64,000 nucleotides of DNA from Mycobacterium interjectum (lineage in GTDB: Bacteria > Actinomycetota > Actinomycetes > Mycobacteriales > Mycobacteriaceae). The translations under genes and the position numbers were made by a program. Location: the NCBI GenBank assembly GCA_002102225.1, contig LQPB01000092.1, forward strand, positions 1 through 64,000, written 5' to 3'. Each line of letters starts with the position of its first letter. The stretch's first letter is position 1. Below are positions 8,044 to 16,547 of this stretch, one piece after another. Under the pieces are notes generated by a model. That model saw only the letters and a program-made list of their open reading frames with translations. It had not been told where the DNA came from and did not search any database.

Positions 8044-8711
8044 CGGATGGACCCCAGCCCGGAGATCATCAGCTTGCCGTCCACGTCGGAGACCTCGAGC
8101 CGCAGGTTCCAGTGCACCACCTGCGGTTTGGCCCCGACGTTCTCGCTGACCGACGTCGCGACCAGCATCACCGAGTCCATCCGGGTGGCGAACGGCGGCA
8201 GCTTGGTGGTGACCACCGGGCGCGAGACACCGGGCTGGGTGTCCAGGTCGTGGTGCACCGTTTCGATCGCCACCGCCTCGATCCGCCCGGCGCTCTGCGA
8301 CTGCAGCTTCTGCACCACCTGCCGGTAGGGCTGCACGGCCGCGTCGAAGTCGGTGTTGAGTTCGCCGACCGTGCCGTCGTGCAGCTTCTGCAAGCTGGCG
8401 TCGATGTTGCCGCTGTTCATGTTGATCAGCACGCTGGTCCACTCCGCGGCGGTCTGCATGACGCGGGTCAGGTAGCTGCGCTCGCCCAACTCGTCGCGGT
8501 GGGCGGACCAGATGAAGTAGCCGAACACCACGGCGGCCACCGCCAGCAGGGCGAGCACGGTTGACGCGATGCCGTACGGCGAGAAGATCCGGGGGGCCGC
8601 CGGTTCGGGCTCGGAGTCGGCGTCTTCGGATTCGACCTCGTCTTCGGGATCGACCTCGTCTTCGGGATCGACCTCATCCTCGGATTCGACCAGCTCGCCG
8701 TCGTCTGACAT
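8040..8711 (-). CDS. omamA: Orphan Mce-associated protein OmamA (Rv0199-like)
   Basis: This 223-residue protein has a strongly acidic, repetitive N-terminus (EDEVDP units, residues about 9-30), one membrane helix at about residues 52-72, and an extracytoplasmic NTF2-like Mam domain. Its M. tuberculosis counterpart Rv0199 (OmamA) is reported to be needed for stable Mce1 and Mce4 transporters. In this window the mce1 operon itself lies about 26 kb to the right. It is the first gene of a coupled pair with omamB. No strong ribosome site precedes ATG 8711. Confidence 0.78.
   Translation of the reverse strand: MSDDGELVESEDEVDPEDEVDPEDEVESEDADSEPEPAAPRIFSPYGIASTVLALLAVAAVVFGYFIWSAHRDELGERSYLTRVMQTAAEWTSVLINMNSGNIDASLQKLHDGTVGELNTDFDAAVQPYRQVVQKLQSQSAGRIEAVAIETVHHDLDTQPGVSRPVVTTKLPPFATRMDSVMLVATSVSENVGAKPQVVHWNLRLEVSDVDGKLMISGLGSIR
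8633..8686 (-). repeat. Three 18-bp tandem repeats inside omamA
   Basis: Three 18-base units lie at 8633-8650, 8651-8668 and 8669-8686. The first two are identical and the third has three differences. They are in frame and encode the acidic units EDEVDP/EDEVES, so copy number could change protein length without a frameshift. Confidence 0.85.
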
Positions 8712-8753
8712 GGGCCGATCGTTGCATCCAAAAGAAGATGGAAGGATGGCGGG

Positions 8754-10730
8754 GTGACTGTAGAGGCCATCCGATCGGGCGTCGACCTGAGCTTTGTCGA
8801 CGCGAACGCCCGCCCCCAAGACGACCTGTTCGGCCATGTCAACGGCCGCTGGCTGGCCGACTACGAGATTCCCCCCGACCGCGCGACCGACGGCGCGTTC
8901 CGCGCGCTCTACGACCGGGCCGAGGAGCAGGTCCGCGACCTGATCGAAGAGGCCAGCCGGCAGGGCGCCCCGGCGAATACCGACGAACAACGCATCGGTG
9001 ATCTCTACGGCAGCTTTCTCGACGAACAGGCCGTCGAACGCCGGGGCCTGGCCCCGCTGCTCGACGAGCTGGCCCTGATCGATGGCTGCGCGGACCCCGC
9101 CGCCCTGGCCGCCGCGATCGGCGCCCTGCAGCGCACCGGGGTCGGCGGCGGCGTGGCGTTCTACGTGGACACCGACGCCAAGAACTCGGCCCGCTACCTG
9201 GTGCACTTCTCCCAGTCGGGCATCGGCTTGCCCGACGAGTCGTACTTCCGCGAGGAGCAGCACGCCGCCGTGCTGGCGGCCTATCCGGGACACATCGCGC
9301 GGATGTTCGGCCTCGTGTTCGGCGGCGATCACACCGACACCGCGGCCCGGATCGTGGCGCTGGAAAGCAAGATCGCGGCCGCGCACTGGGACGTGGTCAA
9401 GCGACGCGACGCCGACCTGACCTACAACCTGCGCACCTTCGCCGGGCTGCGGGAGGAGGCCGCGGGTTTCGACTGGGCCGGCTGGGCGGCCGCGCTGGGC
9501 GGCTCCCCCGATGCCCTCGCCGAAGTCGTTGTGCGCCAACCGGACTACCTGACCGCGTTCGCCGCACTGTGGGACAGCGAAGACATCGAGGACTGGAAGC
9601 GCTGGGCGCGTTGGCGCGTGATCCGCGCCCGCGCCGCGTGGTTGACCGACGACCTCGTCGCCGCGGACTTCGATTTCTACGGCCGCCTGCTGACCGGCGC
9701 CGAGCAGATCCGCGAGCGCTGGAAGAGGGCGGTGTCGCTGGTGGAGGTCCTGCTGGGCGATGCCGTCGGAAAGCTTTACGTGCAGCGGCATTTCCCGCCG
9801 GACGCCAAGGCCCGCATCGACGCCCTGGTGGACAACCTGAAGGCGGCGTACAGGTTATCCATCAGCGAATTGGACTGGATGACGCCGCAGACCCGCGAGC
9901 GGGCGCTGACCAAGCTGGAGAAGTTCACCGCCAAGGTGGGCTATCCCGCGAAGTGGCGGGACTACTCGGCGCTGGTGATCGACCGCGACGACCTGTATGG
10001 CAACTACCAACGCGGATACGCGGTCAATCACGACCGCGAGCTGGCCAAGCTCGGCAGGCCGGTGGACCGCGACGAGTGGTTCATGACGCCACAGACCGTC
10101 AACGCCTACTACAACCCGGGGATGAACGAAATCGTCTTTCCCGCAGCCATTTTGCAACCGCCATTCTTCGACGCCGAGGCCGACGACGCCGCCAACTACG
10201 GCGGGATCGGGTCGGTGATCGGCCACGAGATCGGGCACGGCTTCGACGACCAGGGCGCCAAATACGACGGCGACGGCAACCTGGTCGACTGGTGGACCGA
10301 CGCCGACCGCACCGAGTTCGGCGCCCGCACCAAGGCGCTGATCGAGCAATACGACGGCTACACGCCCAGGGCGCTCGACGGCCGGTATCACGTCAACGGT
10401 GCGTTCACCGTGGGCGAGAACATCGGTGACCTCGGCGGGCTGTCCATCGCGCTGCTGGCCTACCAGCTGTCACTGAACGGCGAAGCAGCCCCGGTCATCG
10501 ACGGGCTCACCGGGATGCAGCGAGTGTTCTACGGCTGGGCGCAGGTGTGGCGCACCAAATCCCGTAACGCAGAAGCGATCCGGCGATTGGCGGTGGACCC
10601 GCATTCGCCGCCGGAGTTCCGATGCAACGGCGTCATCCGCAACATGGACGCCTTCTACGACGCCTTCGACGTGACCGAGGGCGACGCCCTGTACCTGGAG
10701 CCGCAGCGCCGGGTCCGGATCTGGAACTAG
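8754..10730 (+). CDS. zmp1: Zinc metalloprotease Zmp1 (M13 family)
   Basis: This 658-residue neprilysin-like endopeptidase corresponds to Zmp1 (Rv0198c), which is reported to affect inflammasome activation and phagosome maturation. The zinc site is complete: HEIGH at residues 491-495 gives two His ligands and the catalytic Glu, and ENIGDLGG supplies the third ligand, Glu555. The substrate-binding motif NAYYN lies upstream. No signal peptide is visible, as is known for Zmp1. GTG 8754 follows GAAGATGGAAGG. An ATG at 8745 is out of frame and stops at once. It diverges from omamA with 42 bases between. Confidence 0.95.
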   Translation: MTVEAIRSGVDLSFVDANARPQDDLFGHVNGRWLADYEIPPDRATDGAFRALYDRAEEQVRDLIEEASRQGAPANTDEQRIGDLYGSFLDEQAVERRGLAPLLDELALIDGCADPAALAAAIGALQRTGVGGGVAFYVDTDAKNSARYLVHFSQSGIGLPDESYFREEQHAAVLAAYPGHIARMFGLVFGGDHTDTAARIVALESKIAAAHWDVVKRRDADLTYNLRTFAGLREEAAGFDWAGWAAALGGSPDALAEVVVRQPDYLTAFAALWDSEDIEDWKRWARWRVIRARAAWLTDDLVAADFDFYGRLLTGAEQIRERWKRAVSLVEVLLGDAVGKLYVQRHFPPDAKARIDALVDNLKAAYRLSISELDWMTPQTRERALTKLEKFTAKVGYPAKWRDYSALVIDRDDLYGNYQRGYAVNHDRELAKLGRPVDRDEWFMTPQTVNAYYNPGMNEIVFPAAILQPPFFDAEADDAANYGGIGSVIGHEIGHGFDDQGAKYDGDGNLVDWWTDADRTEFGARTKALIEQYDGYTPRALDGRYHVNGAFTVGENIGDLGGLSIALLAYQLSLNGEAAPVIDGLTGMQRVFYGWAQVWRTKSRNAEAIRRLAVDPHSPPEFRCNGVIRNMDAFYDAFDVTEGDALYLEPQRRVRIWN

Positions 10731-10746
10731 GTACCCCCACCCGCTC

Positions 10747-10800
10747 GCGAGCAGGGGTCACCCTTTCCCGCGAGCAGGGGCCACCCTTTCCCGCGAGCAC
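10747..10800. repeat. 23-bp tandem repeat at the oxidoreductase 3' end
   Basis: Two 23-base units (10747-10769 and 10770-10792) differ by one base and are followed by the first 8 bases of a third. The first unit holds the stop codon of the minus-strand oxidoreductase; in the second unit that base is changed. The last residues of the protein are therefore repeat-derived. Confidence 0.85.
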
Positions 10801-13019
10801 GCTTCGATGCGCGCGGGCACGTGCTTGTGCCACGGCGTGCCGGCGTAGGGGTCGCGCCATTCCGTCGAGGTGAGCGCGTTGGGGGCGACGCCAGGAACAA
10901 CGGTGTTGCCGTCGTCGTCGACGTAGTCGAGGCCAAAACCGTTGGGCAGGGCCGCATGCCCGGCCAGCATGGTCTCGGTGATCTCGACGGCCACCTCGGC
11001 GCTGCCGGCCGCGGTGCTGATCCGGGCCCGTTGCCCGTCGGCGAGCCCCAGGGCCTGGGCGTCCTCGACGCTGACCCGCAGCGCGCCGTCGGCGTCGCGC
11101 TTGCGCCAGGACGGGTCGCGGAAGATGTCGTTGGCGGTGTAGGCGCGCCGCTCACCGACGGACAGGACGATCGGGAACTCCGCGGTGGTCAACCGGGGCG
11201 GCGCCGCGGCCAAAGCCCTTAGTTCATCCAGCATTTCGGGGATCTCCAGCGCGATCTTGCGGTCCGCGTGGGTGATCAGCCCGAAGTCGTCCTCGTATTC
11301 GTGCCGGGTGAACGTGACGCCCGACGGGCTGGCCAGGATGGCATCGAACAGCGCGTTGCCGTCGGCGTGGCCGGCCCGCCGGACGGCCTCGGGGTAGGCT
11401 ATCGCGGTCTTCTGGGCCAGTCCCCACGCGGCGGCCGCGCCGGCCAGCCCGTCGGGCAGCGTCGGCCCCAGCGTCTCGTAGAGCACGTACGGAATCAGCT
11501 TCGCCACAGTCGGATTGGCGGCCACGGCGGCGAGGAACGCCTCGGCGTAGGCTTGCCGGCCGCGCCGAGCGGCCTCGTGCAGCGGGCGCAGCTCGGCGTC
11601 GTCGAGCACGCCGAGCGCACGCACCAGCCGGGCCCAGATCTCTGGTTCGGGCAGCGTCCCGGGCAGCGGCGGCAGCAACGGCCGGCGCAACTGAAAGGTG
11701 TTGGCGGGGAACTCGAAGTTGAAGAAGGTGGCCTCGGGCTTCTCGAACTGCGACGCCGCGGGCAGCACGTAATGCGCGAGCCGCGCGGTTTCGGTCATCG
11801 CGACGTCCACCACCACCATCAGCTCCAGCGCGCCGAAGGCCTCGCGGCAGGCGGCCGAGTTGGCCAGCGAGTGCGCGGGATTGCTGCTCTCGACGATCAT
11901 GGCCCGGAAGCGGTCCGGGTGGTCGGTCAGGATTTCCTCGGGCACCACGTTGCTCGGTATCAGCCCGGCGATGACGGGCGCACCGGTGACCGGCGTGCGC
12001 CCGGTGACCTGGCCGAACAACGGTGCGAACGACGAATGCAGGTGCTGGCCGCCCTTTTTCGCAAAGTTGCCGGTGAGGATCCACAGCAGCTTGTTCAGGT
12101 AGGAGCACAGGGTGCTGTTGGGCGCCTGCTGGACCCCGAGGTCCTCGAACACCGCGACGCTCGCGGCGGCGCCGACGCGCCGCGCGGCCGCGCGCAGCAA
12201 CTCCTCGTCGACCCCGCAGCGCGACGCGTAGTCGGCGACCGGAACCTCACGAAGCGCCGCGCGCACGGCGTCGGCGCCGCGCACGTGCTCGGCGAGAAAC
12301 GCTTCGTCACAAAGGTTTTCCTGGACGAGCACGCCCGCCAGGGCGGCCAGGCACCAGGCGTCGGTTCCCGGGCGCACCCGTAGATGGAAGTCGGACATCT
12401 TCGCGGTGTCGGTGACGACGGGATCGATCACGATCATCGACCGCGCCGGATCCTTGGCGATCTCGTTGAGCACCACTCGGGCCCGCGGGAAGCTCTGCGA
12501 CATCCACGGATTCTTCCCCACGAACACCGATACCTCGGCGTGCTCGAACTCGCCCCGCGTGTGACCGCCATAGAGCTGCGCGTCTACCCAGGCCTCCCCG
12601 GTCTTCTCCTGCGCCAAGGCATTCGACCGATACCGCGAACCGAGGGCCTTCAGGAACGCCCCGCTGTAGGCGCCGCCCAGATGGTTTCCCTGCCCGCCCC
12701 CGCCGTAGTAGAAGATCTTGTCCCCGCCGTAGGCATCGCGGATGTGCTTGAACCCCTCGGCGATCTCGACAATCGCGGTGTCCCAGTCGATCTCCTCGAA
12801 CGTCCCGTCGGCGCGGCGGCGCATCGGCGAGGTGAGCCGGGCGCGGTTGTTCTGGTAGTGGTCCAGCCGCAGCGCCTTGTTGCAGGTGTAGCCCTGCGAC
12901 CCCGGGTGCGCCTTGTCGCCCCGGATGCGGGCCAGCCGGCCGTCTTCGACTTGCACGACGATGCCGCAGTTGCATTCGCACAGGATGCAGGCCGTCGGCT
13001 GCCAGTCGGTGGTGGTCAT
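10758..13019 (-). CDS. Molybdopterin oxidoreductase (Rv0197-like)
   Basis: This 753-residue protein belongs to the bis-MGD molybdopterin oxidoreductase family (formate dehydrogenase/nitrate reductase type). Near the N-terminus, Cys11-x2-Cys14-x3-Cys18 and a fourth Cys at about 46 (GYTCNKAL) form the [4Fe-4S] site. The molybdopterin domains follow, and a dinucleotide-binding domain with RDPSWRKRDADG occupies the C-terminus. No Tat signal is seen, so it should be cytoplasmic. The substrate is unknown. ATG 13019 overlaps the TetR gene stop (ATGA), tying the enzyme to that regulator. The last residues come from a tandem repeat. Confidence 0.85.
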   Translation of the reverse strand: MTTTDWQPTACILCECNCGIVVQVEDGRLARIRGDKAHPGSQGYTCNKALRLDHYQNNRARLTSPMRRRADGTFEEIDWDTAIVEIAEGFKHIRDAYGGDKIFYYGGGGQGNHLGGAYSGAFLKALGSRYRSNALAQEKTGEAWVDAQLYGGHTRGEFEHAEVSVFVGKNPWMSQSFPRARVVLNEIAKDPARSMIVIDPVVTDTAKMSDFHLRVRPGTDAWCLAALAGVLVQENLCDEAFLAEHVRGADAVRAALREVPVADYASRCGVDEELLRAAARRVGAAASVAVFEDLGVQQAPNSTLCSYLNKLLWILTGNFAKKGGQHLHSSFAPLFGQVTGRTPVTGAPVIAGLIPSNVVPEEILTDHPDRFRAMIVESSNPAHSLANSAACREAFGALELMVVVDVAMTETARLAHYVLPAASQFEKPEATFFNFEFPANTFQLRRPLLPPLPGTLPEPEIWARLVRALGVLDDAELRPLHEAARRGRQAYAEAFLAAVAANPTVAKLIPYVLYETLGPTLPDGLAGAAAAWGLAQKTAIAYPEAVRRAGHADGNALFDAILASPSGVTFTRHEYEDDFGLITHADRKIALEIPEMLDELRALAAAPPRLTTAEFPIVLSVGERRAYTANDIFRDPSWRKRDADGALRVSVEDAQALGLADGQRARISTAAGSAEVAVEITETMLAGHAALPNGFGLDYVDDDGNTVVPGVAPNALTSTEWRDPYAGTPWHKHVPARIEACSRERVAPARGKG

Positions 13020-13603
13020 TGCGGATTCCCTTCGGAGAGCTCGGCCACGAGCAGTCGGTGCAGCTGGCGGCGGACGACGTCGAGGGGGGTGAGGTCGCGC
13101 CGCACCCGGGCCAGGACGATCGCCCCCTCGAGCGCCGAGGTCGCCAGCACGGCGAATTCGCGGGCGCGGTCCGCCGCGACGCCGTCGGCGATGAGGCGCT
13201 GGGCGATCAGGCCGGACCAGCGGTCGAACACCGCCGCGGCGCGCTCGACCACCGGCGCCATCCGCTCGCGGTCGGCCTGCTCCCCGGCTTCGACCGAGAC
13301 CGCCACGACCGGGCACCCGGCGCGGAAATCGGTGTCGAGGAGCTGTCGGCGGTACTTGTCGATCAGCGTGTCCAACAGTTCGGGACTGCCGGCGGCCTCG
13401 GCGATGACGGCGGCGACGTGTTCGCCGGCGTAGTCGACGGCCTCACAGAGCAGCTGGGTCCGCCCGCCCGGGAAGTAGTGATAGGCCGACCCGCGCGGCG
13501 CGCCGCTGTGCTCGAGGACGTCGGAGATGGCGGTGGCGTGCGCGCCCCGCTCCCTGATCAGCAGCGCGGCGGACACCACCATCCGCTCGCGGGAGCTACG
13601 CAT
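13016..13603 (-). CDS. TetR family regulator (Rv0196-like)
   Basis: This 195-residue repressor has an N-terminal helix-turn-helix (ATAISDVLEHSGAPRGSAYHYFPGG) and a ligand-binding C-terminal part resembling the LmrA/YxaF type. It begins MRSSRERMV at ATG 13603. An in-frame ATG at 13621 would add six residues encoded by the operator-like palindrome, and I reject it. TAGCAT lies 7 bases before ATG 13603, so the message may be leaderless. It is coupled to the downstream molybdopterin oxidoreductase and very likely controls both genes. Confidence 0.85.
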   Translation of the reverse strand: MRSSRERMVVSAALLIRERGAHATAISDVLEHSGAPRGSAYHYFPGGRTQLLCEAVDYAGEHVAAVIAEAAGSPELLDTLIDKYRRQLLDTDFRAGCPVVAVSVEAGEQADRERMAPVVERAAAVFDRWSGLIAQRLIADGVAADRAREFAVLATSALEGAIVLARVRRDLTPLDVVRRQLHRLLVAELSEGNPQ

Positions 13604-13622
13604 ATGTATGATGCTATACATA
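13603..13622 (-). promoter_or_regulatory. TetR operator candidate
   Basis: TATGTAT-N6-ATACATA is a perfect 7-base inverted repeat in an AT-rich island. It overlaps the start codon of the TetR gene and the presumed -10 hexamer TAGCAT (13611-13616). This position suits autorepression of the TetR-oxidoreductase operon. Confidence 0.65.
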
Positions 13623-13655
13623 ACGCACGGCCCCGCGAAAGGGCCCGCCGACGCA

Positions 13656-13689
13656 AAAAGCCCCCGTTCGTGTCGAAACGGGGGCTTTT
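13656..13689 (-). terminator. Intrinsic terminator after the L,D-transpeptidase
   Basis: A perfect 13-base stem (13656-13668 with 13677-13689) and 8-base loop are followed on the minus strand by a run of five T. It lies about 20 bases downstream of the transpeptidase stop and upstream of the TetR gene. Such a clear intrinsic terminator is uncommon in mycobacteria. Confidence 0.85.
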
Positions 13690-13708
13690 GTGACCGCTCG
13701 GCCGGACG

Positions 13709-14701
13709 TTAGTTCATCCAGTCGGCGGAGCCGTCGTTCTTCTTATAGTCGCCACCGCTGGAGTTCTTCACGACGATCGGATCCCCGGGGCCGAAGTTGT
13801 CGAAGAACCACCTCGCGTTGGACGGGCTGATGTTGATGCAACCATGGCTCACGTCGCGCTTGCCCTGGTCGTCCACCGACCAAGGCGCGCTGTGCACGTA
13901 GTCGCCGACGTTGTCGAAGCGGACCGCGTCCTCCACCGTCACCTTGTAGCCGTAGGTCGAGTTGACCGGGACCCCGTACGTCGAGGAGTCCATCACCACA
14001 GACGCCTTCTTGTCCTGCACGTAGTAGGTGCCGTTGGGCGTCTGGTGGTTGCCGGACGTCATGCCCATCGACATCGGGAAGGTCTTCTCCACGGTGCCGT
14101 TGCGGGTGATGGTCAGCTGATGCGTTGCGTCGTCGGCCGTGGCGATCAGGGTATCTCCGGTCTGGAAGCTCATCACGGTGCCCCCGGCGTCGACGGTCAC
14201 CGCGGTGTGGGCGGGCCAGAAGCTCAGCGGGCGCCAGCGCAGCTGGGTCGGGGTCATCCAGTAGAACTTGCCCGGCACCGGCGGGGTCGACATCACGTGC
14301 ACGGCGTCGATGGCGGCGCCGGCGTCCTCGACGGTCCCGGGGAAGTTGATGATGATCGGCTGGCCGACGCCCACCGTCGAACCGGGTTTCGGCACGAACG
14401 ACGGCGGCCCGAACGGCGGCGTGCCGGTGAACGCCGTTGGGTTCTGCCCGGCGGCGGGACCCGTCGCCACGGGTTGGGCGCCCGGGAAGGGATTCCAGGG
14501 CGGCGGCGCGACTGGCGGCGGCGGCCCGGCCAACGGGTCGGGTGCCGGCGGCGGGGCGGGCGGGCCGGGCGGTGCGACAACGCCGGGGTCACCGGGGGCG
14601 GGGTCGGGGTCCGCCAGCGCGGGGCCGGCGCTCAGCACCAGCACACCCAGCATTGACGCCACTCCGGCTGCCTTCAGCGCCGCCAAGAGGCCCTTCGACA
14701 T
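13709..14701 (-). CDS. L,D-transpeptidase (LdtMt4/Rv0192-like)
   Basis: This 330-residue exported enzyme forms 3-3 cross-links in peptidoglycan. A signal peptide (residues 1-28) precedes a Pro-rich linker (about 30-85), a bacterial Ig-like region, and a C-terminal YkuD domain. The catalytic motif is complete: the His in DYVHSAPW, and SHGCIN with nucleophile Cys288. By gene order it matches Rv0192 (LdtMt4). GGAGGG at 14708-14713 sits 6 bases before ATG 14701. An ATG at 14707 would be too close to that site. A strong terminator follows the gene. Confidence 0.9.
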   Translation of the reverse strand: MSKGLLAALKAAGVASMLGVLVLSAGPALADPDPAPGDPGVVAPPGPPAPPPAPDPLAGPPPPVAPPPWNPFPGAQPVATGPAAGQNPTAFTGTPPFGPPSFVPKPGSTVGVGQPIIINFPGTVEDAGAAIDAVHVMSTPPVPGKFYWMTPTQLRWRPLSFWPAHTAVTVDAGGTVMSFQTGDTLIATADDATHQLTITRNGTVEKTFPMSMGMTSGNHQTPNGTYYVQDKKASVVMDSSTYGVPVNSTYGYKVTVEDAVRFDNVGDYVHSAPWSVDDQGKRDVSHGCINISPSNARWFFDNFGPGDPIVVKNSSGGDYKKNDGSADWMN

Positions 14702-14818
14702 ATGCATCCCTCCAGTCGCTACTGGGAAATAGTTTGGCACAGCGACCGGGCCAGCTATCTCTTCCGCCGCCGGTGGCCGGCCGACACGTGAGGCGATTGG
14801 TGGGGTTGACCTGCGCAG

Positions 14819-16060
14819 CTATGAATTGCGTGAGCTTGCCGGGGCAACGTCCAACGTCTGCCGGTTGGCGGCCATCGCGACCAGGGCGGCGGCCATCAGG
14901 CCCGCCGACGCGGTCAGCATCAGCGCGACGTTGCGCTCATAGAGCAGGCCACCCGCCAGCGAGCCGGCCATGATGCCCACCTGGAAGGCCGTCACGTACA
15001 GTCCCGACGCCCCGTCCGGGTCGTCGGCCCCGTTCCGCATCGCGGCGGCTTGCAACATGGGCGACACGGCGGTGGCCATCGCGCCCCACAACACGATCGC
15101 GGCGGTCCCGATGAGGGCCGTAGCCGCGGCGGGTGCACCGCCGAACGCCAGCGCGGTGAGCACCACGAACGCGGCGGTCAATCCCGCCATGCACAGGATG
15201 ACGGCGCCGCGGGGGCGGCGGTCCAGGGGGCGCGCCACCAAACCCACGGCGATCACCCCGGCCGCGCCGTAGGCGGCCAGCACCCAGGCCAGATTCGGTC
15301 CGTGCACGCCGACCACGTCGCGTATGACCACCACGATGTAGGTGTAGGACACGAAATGGCCGGTCACCCCGACCATGGTGATGAGGCTGACCACGATCAG
15401 CCGGGGGTTGCGGTGGTGGCGCGCCCGCGGGCCCACGCACTTGAGCTGGTCGTCGGTGAGCACCAGCTGCGGCAGCAGGAGCCAGGCCGCCAGGGTGACG
15501 ACGGCCGCGGCGACGGTGACGCAGGCCGCGGCCAGCCGCCAGCCCCACATCAGGCTCATGGCGGCGGTGAGCGGGCTACCGATCACCAGTGCCAGGCTGG
15601 TGCCGACGTAGATCGACATCGTGGCGCGCCCGGCGTGGCTCGGGGGCACCAGCCGCGCCGCAAGCGGGGCGATGATCGACCACAACAGGCCATGGGTGAT
15701 CGCGCACAGCACCCGCCCGACGGCCAGCACCGCAAAGTTGGGCGCCAGCGCCGAGATGAGCTGCGACAGGGTCAGGCAGACCAGGCTGAACACCAAGGCG
15801 CGCCGGCGCGGCCAGTGCGCCGTCCAGCGCACCAGCGGGAACGTGGACAGCGCCGCCACCAGGGCGTACCAGGTCAGCAGGGTGCCGACCAGGACCACGC
15901 TGACGTGCAGGTTGCGCGCGATCGCCGACAGGGCGCCGACCGGCAGAATTTCCGCCGTGACGTAGGTGAACGCCGCCGCGGCCAGCACAGCCAGCTGCGC
16001 GGCGATCCGTGGCGTCCACGTTCGCGCAGCAGTGGGGGTGGCGGCAGTCATGGCAGTCAT
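14819..16060 (-). CDS. MFS drug exporter-like (Rv0191-like)
   Basis: This is a 413-residue major facilitator with about 12 membrane helices, of the DHA1 arabinose-efflux/chloramphenicol-resistance type (EILPVGALSAIARNL near helix 1). The closest counterpart by order and length is Rv0191, which has been linked to chloramphenicol or pyrazinamide efflux. ATG 16060 gives the same length as M. tuberculosis; ATG 16051 is an alternative. It lies downstream of ricR on the same strand with a 119-base gap, so copper-linked read-through is possible but unproven. Confidence 0.85.
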   Translation of the reverse strand: MTAMTAATPTAARTWTPRIAAQLAVLAAAAFTYVTAEILPVGALSAIARNLHVSVVLVGTLLTWYALVAALSTFPLVRWTAHWPRRRALVFSLVCLTLSQLISALAPNFAVLAVGRVLCAITHGLLWSIIAPLAARLVPPSHAGRATMSIYVGTSLALVIGSPLTAAMSLMWGWRLAAACVTVAAAVVTLAAWLLLPQLVLTDDQLKCVGPRARHHRNPRLIVVSLITMVGVTGHFVSYTYIVVVIRDVVGVHGPNLAWVLAAYGAAGVIAVGLVARPLDRRPRGAVILCMAGLTAAFVVLTALAFGGAPAAATALIGTAAIVLWGAMATAVSPMLQAAAMRNGADDPDGASGLYVTAFQVGIMAGSLAGGLLYERNVALMLTASAGLMAAALVAMAANRQTLDVAPASSRNS

Positions 16061-16179
16061 CGGTTGGGGCACGCAATCGGCCGGGCAAGGCTGCTGGCGC
16101 AATCACGCTGCACCTACCGTACGCACCGCAACAATAGGTTCCCGCCAGTTAGCGGTTCAACACGCCTACCAACCGGCGA

Positions 16180-16470
16180 TCAGGAACGCACCAGACGCGC
16201 GATGGCGGCTGAGGCCTCGGCCAGCTTGTCGTCCGCGTCGCTCCCGCCCTCGGCCACCGCGTGGGTGACACAGTGAGTCAGGTGCTCGTCAAGCAAGTTC
16301 AGCGCCACCGAGCGCAGGGCGCTGCTGACCGCGCTGATCTGGGTGAGGACGTCGATGCAGTATTTGTCTTCCTCGATCATGCGCGCGATGCCGCGCACCT
16401 GGCCCTCGATGCGCCGCAGCCGTTTGGCGTAGTTGTCCTTTTGCTGCGAATATCCGTGTGGACTCGTCAC
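16180..16470 (-). CDS. ricR: Copper-sensing repressor RicR (CsoR family)
   Basis: This 96-residue four-helix DNA-binding protein carries the complete Cu(I) site of the CsoR family: Cys38 (DKYCIDV), His63 and Cys67 (EHLTHCVTH). It is the orthologue of RicR (Rv0190), which represses its own gene, mymT and other copper genes until Cu(I) binds. The GTG start at 16470 lies 6 bases after TAGACT (16477-16482), which suggests a leaderless message. A 19-base palindrome at 16486-16504 sits just upstream, as expected for autoregulation. Confidence 0.95.
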   Translation of the reverse strand: MTSPHGYSQQKDNYAKRLRRIEGQVRGIARMIEEDKYCIDVLTQISAVSSALRSVALNLLDEHLTHCVTHAVAEGGSDADDKLAEASAAIARLVRS

Positions 16471-16485
16471 CGCTCGAGTCTACCC

Positions 16486-16504
16486 CATACCCCGACGGGG
16501 TATG
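16486..16504. promoter_or_regulatory. RicR box between ricR and ilvD
   Basis: CATACCCC-GAC-GGGGTATG is a perfect 8-base inverted repeat with a 3-base centre. It is nearly identical to the palindrome before mymT (19552-19570) and agrees with the known RicR operator. It lies immediately upstream of the ricR -10 element, within the 77-base region shared with divergent ilvD. Confidence 0.9.
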
Positions 16505-16547
16505 ACCCGCGCGTTTGCCGACACGATGCGCCCGGCATACTTGCACG

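Noticed and set aside
13604..13621. Upstream ATG adding MYSIIH to the TetR protein
   Set aside because: These codons are the operator palindrome itself, and the -10 spacing fits the inner ATG.
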